A stretch of 64,000 nucleotides of DNA. It comes from Heliopora coerulea (Eukaryota; Cnidaria; Anthozoa; Scleralcyonacea; Helioporidae). The DNA lies in assembly GCA_030142905.1 (NCBI GenBank), contig JASJOG010000093.1:620001-684000 (forward strand), given 5' to 3'. A model generated the notes under the pieces. It saw only the letters and a program-made list of their open reading frames with translations. It had not been told where the DNA came from and searched no databases. Position 1 is the first letter of the stretch; each line of letters begins with the position of its first letter. Positions 58,059 through 64,000 of the stretch are shown here, piece after piece. Position numbers and translations under genes: made by a program.

Positions 58059-58205
58059 ATGGAGGATCGCTCCAAGGAACGGAACAGCGACTTTGATCGG
58101 ACTGGTCAACAGTTTTTAATCAGCAGGCGCTCTCTATATTTAACTGAGCGGATTCAAAACAACTTCCTCACATCGCCACAAGCTCTCGGTCGGTACACAC
58201 CCTAG
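58059..58205 (+). CDS. Possible 48-aa small protein or first exon
   Basis: A short frame starting MEDRSKERNSDFDRTGQQ and ending YTP. Its ATG has a textbook Kozak context (ACCACCATGG). Composition is charged and protein-like. No family is recognised. A longer frame (57865-58119) overlaps in another phase and has a poorer start. CGGTACAC near 58193 could be a weak donor, so it may instead be the first exon of a longer gene. Confidence 0.2.
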   Translation: MEDRSKERNSDFDRTGQQFLISRRSLYLTERIQNNFLTSPQALGRYTP

Positions 58206-59484
58206 GAAATAACGGTGATATCTGCTGGAAATTAACGGTCAAATTTTGAATCCACAAAGCCGGGAGTCTATCGAATTGGCTTGAGGTATGTCCAGCTTCG
58301 TTTGTCCTTTCAACGCGATTCAACTTTGAAGTCATTAGCGATTCTGTAATTAAATATAAGGGTAACTACATTTCTCACTAATTTTAATTCATTTCGTTTG
58401 CAACGTCGCTACAACTTTCAACCCGGATCAAGACATTGTCAATAAGTTGTGTTAAATGCGACGAGCACGGGTAGAAATAGCAGTTCCAGGGACCGACCAA
58501 CGAAGGGTCCAATCCTTTCAGAGTTTGTCGCTAGTTTTTTTTTTAAAGTTTATGGCTTATACGTTTGTTTAAACGCTTTTTGCAATGCTGTCGCCGTTTG
58601 TCTGTGAGCGCTCGTCCCTTTCTATAATATTTCCTTTACTTTGGGCGGTGTAATCCTGTCGGTGACTTGGGTAGCGCAAGACGCTAACGGAGGAACTTCG
58701 CCAAGTGCAAGTGAAGGAGAACTAAAAAGATATCCCGCGTATACCAGCAGCAGTCAAAGTAGGAGGAATTGCTTACTCAAAAAGTTTTCAAAAAGCGTTT
58801 GTGACTCATTTCGTCAAGTGCTTTGATTTGTCAAATGAATTCGAAGCTTAGCGTTTGAATTGAGGACTATTATTTTTTGGACAGATAGTTTTTCAGCTAC
58901 AAATACGCACTTAAATGGGAAAGGACCCAACAGCTGTTCTTTCGTTCCTTGCATGGCCTGACCTTCATTATCCACTGAAGATGTCGATTTTTAAGAACTT
59001 TGAGCCACTGAGCGAATAAGCGTGAACTGGACTATACCCGTACACTATTTGATTCGCTTCCCGACACGCGGTAATAATATCTCTGGACGTACTTTCGATA
59101 TTTTGCGTTCGCTTTTTACTGCAACAATATATTCTTACAACTGCCTATATATCAATTTTATTAAACTAAAAGCAAAGGTCTTTTTCAACAACTTCTTGTT
59201 TAAGCTATTCGTTCTGAGTGAGTATACATGCTATGTCAGTATCAAGCTTTTGCTTTGTATTAGTCTATTTAGGGCAACCACTTCAATTTAAACGACCTTT
59301 TATCGATTAACAAACTCTCTTTCAATATGTACAGTGTAAAAAGGGGCAAACATTTTAATCTCCTACCGGGAGAAAATAATTCCCTGAGGTTTTAGATCGA
59401 CCAAGATCGCTTTGAGAAAAGTGCAGTGTGTTTTAGATGACATCAAAATCAAACTGGCTGTGTTGAATTTTTTTAATTTGAGAA

Positions 59485-60123
59485 CTAATAATGAAATACA
59501 ACTACGCAACCATCAGCGTCAATTTCTGCAAAATTAGGATAAATGGACTCCGTGATAGCTTCAACTAGGTTTCTCATCGCTGTTAAAACTTCATTGTATA
59601 GCCCTACAGGTTCCCCGATACCCCTCTGTGTATCCAGCCGCGCGCGACATGCTAAAATACAATCAATTTAACAGATCACTCAATTGATTTGCACCTCGTG
59701 TCGTGAAGCGCGTCGGTCTCCCGTCAGGCCCCACGTGAATATTCTTTTACAGAAATAGAAGAAGAGAAGCGTCAAAGTGTTTATCTTAATGTTTCTCCCG
59801 TAAATAACATTTCTGCATCAAACCGAAAAAAACTTGAACGAGCGACAAAAATACAAATTTTCGTGACCTTGAAATCATTGCTTGTTGTATTTCACATCCA
59901 CCTGCTAATTGACCGCTCAGGTATTTTATGAAAGCTCCGACGAACGCTGCTTAACAACAGTTTAGAGTTGAGAAGATTTATTCCTCGATACGTTTTACTG
60001 AACACACAACATGCTGTCACAAGAAAATTTCACCAAAACCTGATATTTTGAAGATTTCAGATCAAGGGCAGGGGAGAAAAACTACTAATAATACACACCT
60101 GATTTAAAGCACCCAACAGACAT
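59485..60123 (-). CDS. Possible two-exon gene for a 63-aa protein
   Basis: Exon 1 is 60123-60099 (MSVGCFKS plus one base) with a GTGTGT donor. Exon 2 is 59651-59485 after a TATTTTAG acceptor, joined in phase 1 to give ...ACRARLDTQRGIGEPVG, LYNEVLTAMRNLVEAITES and a C-terminus DADGCVVVFHY. The second exon reads like a real protein with an amphipathic helix and no low complexity. No family is recognised, and exon 1 rests only on matching phase. Exon 2 could equally be the last exon of a gene with other upstream exons. Confidence 0.25.
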
Positions 60124-62589
60124 GTTAAAACGATGTCAAATCTCATGTCAAATCTCCTTTGGGTTGAAAGCTTTCATATTTCATGTCGACTGGGAAAGTT
60201 AGTTCACTTGTATGAGCCCAATTTGAAGTCACATTTTGCGGTTTACCAGACAGCTGGTCTAACATTTGAGCTATCGAGCCAGCTGGGAAAAGTGTACTGG
60301 GTATGGATACGACCAGTTTATACGATACGATGATCGTATTTTATTGTTCGTCCTGGAAGAACTTTCACAAAACGTGTGGATGGATAACGTCTTCAATCTT
60401 TCGATGAAATATACAAGTCTTTCTCAAACAACAGCCGTAGGTTTACTGCAAATTCACTGTAGAGAGCCTCGAAACCTTCCGATTTGTAAGTCGGCATGTC
60501 TGTTTCGTTAATGATGCAAAATTTTAATGAGCAAAATTTTTACAAGGTCTAGAAGGCTCTCGCAAAACTGTGACCTTCCCATGCCATAAAGCGAAAGCCT
60601 GCAGGGCACTCAAAGGCTTGCAACGTCCTCTCCGTTGAGATCCTGTAGGAATATGTCAGGGTAAAAGTACTATTTTATATGAATATGGGACGCAATGAAC
60701 CAAATTCAGACTACTTCAATGTAATTAAAAGTGTTCTAGATCTCATCTTCAGCGAAAGAACCTTACCCATAGTATAAGCTTACTCTATTTCAGAATCATT
60801 CTCAGGGATACGTGAGCAGAAATATTTCATAGATTATCCTGAAAAATTTCTGCAGAAGTCTACTTCCTCGGCAACAGGCAACGGTGAACCTCAGAAATAG
60901 GTGAAAGCTTTAGAGAGAACTATCTGTCAAATTATTGCCACACGGTTAGAAAAAAAAAAACGAGGAAAATATAAAACTGGTGTGTATTTTGTCGTTTGCA
61001 TTAGGATCAACAGTGCTTAAAAATTATCTCACATAATAGGAGTTCTCTTCAGAGTACATTACCCTTGTGGAAAACATACGACTGTTTTAAACACCAGGTT
61101 AACACTAACATGCACAGCGGGTTGTTTGGTTAAGCACAGGTTCATGCTGTTTAACTGTCTTACTGGTTGATATGTATGGGAAGTACGGATTTGAATTTAA
61201 AATGGCTCCACTAAACAGACATTGCTTAAGCTTTACTCTAGCCCACTGACCACGCAGAAGAATCCCAGCCAAAGGTGAAATTTCAAAAACTCAGCCGGGC
61301 CGAAATTTTCGTCATGAAATCGCAACATAGTTTTTTAAAAGAGATTTTTTTCTTGCATCCGGACGGAAATTCTCTGAGTAACCAACCTCTCAATTACATA
61401 TAAAATCATCGAAACTAAACGTACAATTTATGACGTTTAGTTTTAACGCGTCTTTCTAACGTACATATCTTTTGAGAACGCAAAGCTCTTGAAATCCACT
61501 CTTCGAATTTCGTTGCCATAAACCAAATTTGTCCACTGAATTTCCGAATTGTGCCGTGCATGCACCATAAAATATTACTTTACAGATACCAAATACGCAT
61601 TTTTATACACTATTTGCTGCGTTGAAAATTGCATGTTGTGAAACAACTTTCACAGTCATGTTAGATCAGACAATGATACTTAACGCGACGAACGTTATAC
61701 ATTAAAATAGATGCATCGAAATGGCCATTGGTGAACAATTTTTTTGTCGAAATTTTGTCCTGCAACTTCACCTCAGCTGAACACCAAGAACGTTTTTAAA
61801 TGAACTTTCATTAGTGGAAACCAGAAATCTTTCCGGAGACACAAAATGTGTGCGCAATTTTTGTCGGAAGACGGTTTGTGTTTGCTAACTTTGATCGTTA
61901 AGAAAACAATGCACGAGCCATTAAGTTAATGATCAAGCAACAGGCGTGGCTTTTATTTAAAAAGCGGTTCGTGTTTGCGACCTTTTATCGTTTGAAACAA
62001 TGTACAAGCCATTAAGGTAACGGTGAAAGAAAGCGTAGTAAACAATATCAACTTGTCACTTGTATAGTCAAATTACAGAACACGATATCATTATAAACGG
62101 TTGAGAGCAGTTTTCGAATTAGTTTCTGGATCCTTCAGATGGAGGTTTGTTGTCTGGTCAACGTAACGTGCATTATTTATATAAATACATGCAAACAAGT
62201 TAGCCAGGTAAGCAACGTCCGCAATTATCATGTACAGTTGGGACATAGTTCTGTCAGCATGCCCTGTGCAAGAGTTACAACTTACTCAAAACACTTAGAG
62301 GTGACCTATTTTGTTCTCTGTAACGAAAGCAAATTATTTTTATTATCTTCAAACCTTGGGTTGCTGAAACTCGAGCTCTGTAATGAAAGAGGGCTAAGAT
62401 GGCGATAAGCTGTCAAAATGGAATGCGGCGCCTTCTAAAAACCAACGAATTTTCGAGAAATCGTTCGTGTTGGTGGTTTAGCACCTGAACATTTTCTCTA
62501 TTTCTTGGCACACTGACTGAGCGCCACTAAACTGTGAAACACCCTGACATCGTGGTTATTAAGGTCGAATGTACTCTCTCGTAATTGAC

Positions 62590-62755
62590 ATCTTGAAGTA
62601 TGTGTTAAACTGATGAGGGCATCGAGGACAAACTCGAGCGAATCATAAGCGGATATTCTGCTGCATAGGCTATCTCGGGTTTATTTCATACAACAGAATG
62701 ACAATTGCAACGTTACTAAGTCGCACGTGTAGACAGGACTTTACAGAAACGTCGT
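62590..62755. repeat. Segment related to 37473-37640
   Basis: Diverged second copy of the 37.5 kb segment, same orientation and order of landmarks, non-coding by eye. Confidence 0.5.
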
Positions 62756-63744
62756 AAAGTTAAGCTTGCCGACCCTGGCGATTTAAGCTGCAATTCTGTT
62801 ACAGCTGTTGCGGCGACCTCAATTCAAGCATGCATAAATGAACAATCGCTACAATTTTCATCTTCAAAGCCACCTGAACTTGACAAGGATTTTATCGCAA
62901 AATCTAATTGAAAGGGTGCTATCGTCTATCTCAGGCAGACTGTCGTCAACTCCTCACTCGTTAACCCCTAATTAAAATCGTTGACAAAACCTCGCATACC
63001 GGCATTTAACCTGGAGTGGGAAGTCGTGGAAAAACCCCAACGGTGTGAACAGGATTTTGAAGATATTAAAAACATAAGATATAATATCCTGTCAGTAAAC
63101 ACTCGGAACACATTCTTTTGGATTAGTTCCGGAAATGAAATGCTGCTGATGAATTGTCATTGTGTTCTTTTGAGGATTTTGGTAAGGTTTAATAATACAC
63201 GAAATAATGTTTTGTGAATTTTCTGCCGTAGGCATGTTAGAATTTAGATAAAATGCCATATGATCGTTTTATTCGGGCTTTTGTTGATAGCTTCTTCGGT
63301 TAAACGTCGATATGGATTATATGTACAGAAGTAGTATGAATTCCAATATAAATTTAGTGTAAATGAATTCCATCGAGTGGCCAATCAACAGAACTGTAGC
63401 CTGACTACTTACAAATAGAGAAAACTTGTTTTTTGATGATTAAGCTATGTCTTTCTTCGTTTTAAAAGATCCTTGCTATTTAACTGGTGAAATTTCGAAA
63501 AAAAATTACACAAAATTTTTATCATCTTTTTCAAACAGTTGCTCCAGACCGCTTCAGTATTGCCCACGTTGAAAATTTACCTCTCAAAATACCTGTTCCA
63601 TATTGAGATTTTGCAATGCGTCGTGCATTTTATTGTGATTGCTGAAAACGAATAGCCTACCCCAAAAAGATAAAGTCTGATGTATTCCTATAAATGATCT
63701 CCTACGGACTGCTAATTCTGAGCTAAATCTGACTTACGTTTCAC

Positions 63745-63880
63745 TCCGACCAGGGGCCTTCGCTCGAAATGTCAGTTTCCCTCATGTACATATATTTGGC
63801 AGTACACAACCTTTTGGCTGTTTCTCTGATTTGATAAACAACCTGCCTACGCAGCACCACTTTTATATTACTGTTAATTC
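63745..63880. repeat. Diverged relative of the 45.7 kb palindrome family
   Basis: GGGGCCTTCGCTCGAAATGTC followed 80 bp later by CTGCCTACGCAGCACCACTT. The same pair of words follows the palindrome centre at 45.7 kb, and ACTGCCTTCGCAGCACTCC is found near 54295. This indicates a dispersed repeat, about 25-30% diverged. Confidence 0.5.
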
Positions 63881-64000
63881 TGAGTCAACCTTGGCACTAA
63901 AAGAATTTAAAACCGATATACCCAACAGTGCTCGTAGAACTTCAACAATGCAACTTAACCACATGAAGTTTTCCTTGTGCTTCTCAGTTTCCTTGAATGA

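Larger units (their letters stand above)
53962..64000. other. Largely gene-free 10 kb
   Basis: Upstream of the LamG gene, so its promoter lies at the left end. I see SINE copies, minisatellite remnants, a diverged duplication of 57.05-57.12 kb near 57.15 kb, a segment related to 37.5 kb and the two small-protein candidates listed separately. Other open frames (55657, 56449, 57865, 58641, 59022, 60133, 62139, 62981) show no domain, repeated motif or conserved ending. Distal exons of a gene beyond the window cannot be excluded. Confidence 0.45.

Noticed and set aside
57865..58119. 84-codon frame starting MSRLPNNKAF
   Set aside because: No recognisable family, includes a poly-Lys run from an A-stretch, and overlaps a shorter frame with a much better start context. 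Left unannotated.

Overview
The window looks like nuclear DNA of an invertebrate animal, most likely a cnidarian (anthozoan or coral type). It is AT-rich. Its genes have many short exons joined by GT-AG introns, and their products are clearly metazoan (ARL3, IDH3B, SFXN2, a PPP1R3 glycogen-targeting subunit, a secreted LamG protein). Non-coding DNA is full of short fold-back elements, tRNA-derived SINEs, dead non-LTR retrotransposon pieces and AAT microsatellites. The species assignment is inference. Exon junctions below were read by eye from splice sites, reading phase and family alignment from memory; no search was run.

Left part (1-28.5 kb) is gene-dense. In order: the 5' end of an unrecognised Ser/Arg-rich gene (minus, leaving the window at base 1); a two-exon AhpD/carboxymuconolactone-decarboxylase-like peroxidase (minus, 3870-5789); ARL3 (plus, 6220-9801, 8 coding exons, 182 aa); IDH3B (minus, 10749-19971, 13 coding exons, 397 aa); SFXN2 (plus, 21501-28483, 10 coding exons, 330 aa). 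The AhpD-like gene and ARL3 are head-to-head 430 bp apart, ARL3 and IDH3B are tail-to-tail, and IDH3B and SFXN2 are head-to-head. AhpD-like, IDH3B and SFXN2 products are all expected in mitochondria. Their introns carry most of the recognisable mobile-element debris.

Middle part (28.5-47 kb) is mostly intergenic. It holds one compact intronless orphan gene (34251-34688, 145 aa), an intronless PPP1R3-type gene (41829-42572, 247 aa), a hAT-type MITE with near-perfect 8-bp target duplications, a three-unit 166-bp tandem array and a long near-perfect palindrome near 45.7 kb.

Right part: 47138-53961 (minus) is an eight-exon gene for a secreted protein of about 1004 aa. It has a signal peptide, a long basic/Ser-rich region with furin-like sites and two LamG domains. 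All its introns are phase 1, and the two LamG domains share an intron position, so it is a clear product of exon shuffling or duplication. From 54 to 64 kb no long gene is visible. It contains SINE copies, remnants of a dispersed minisatellite and two weak small-protein candidates.

No operons, CRISPR arrays, rRNAs or functional tRNA genes were seen. The most interesting candidates for something undescribed are the LamG secreted protein with its duplicated splice-donor repeats, the orphan gene followed by a stem-loop, and the tRNA-like sequence embedded in an inverted repeat.
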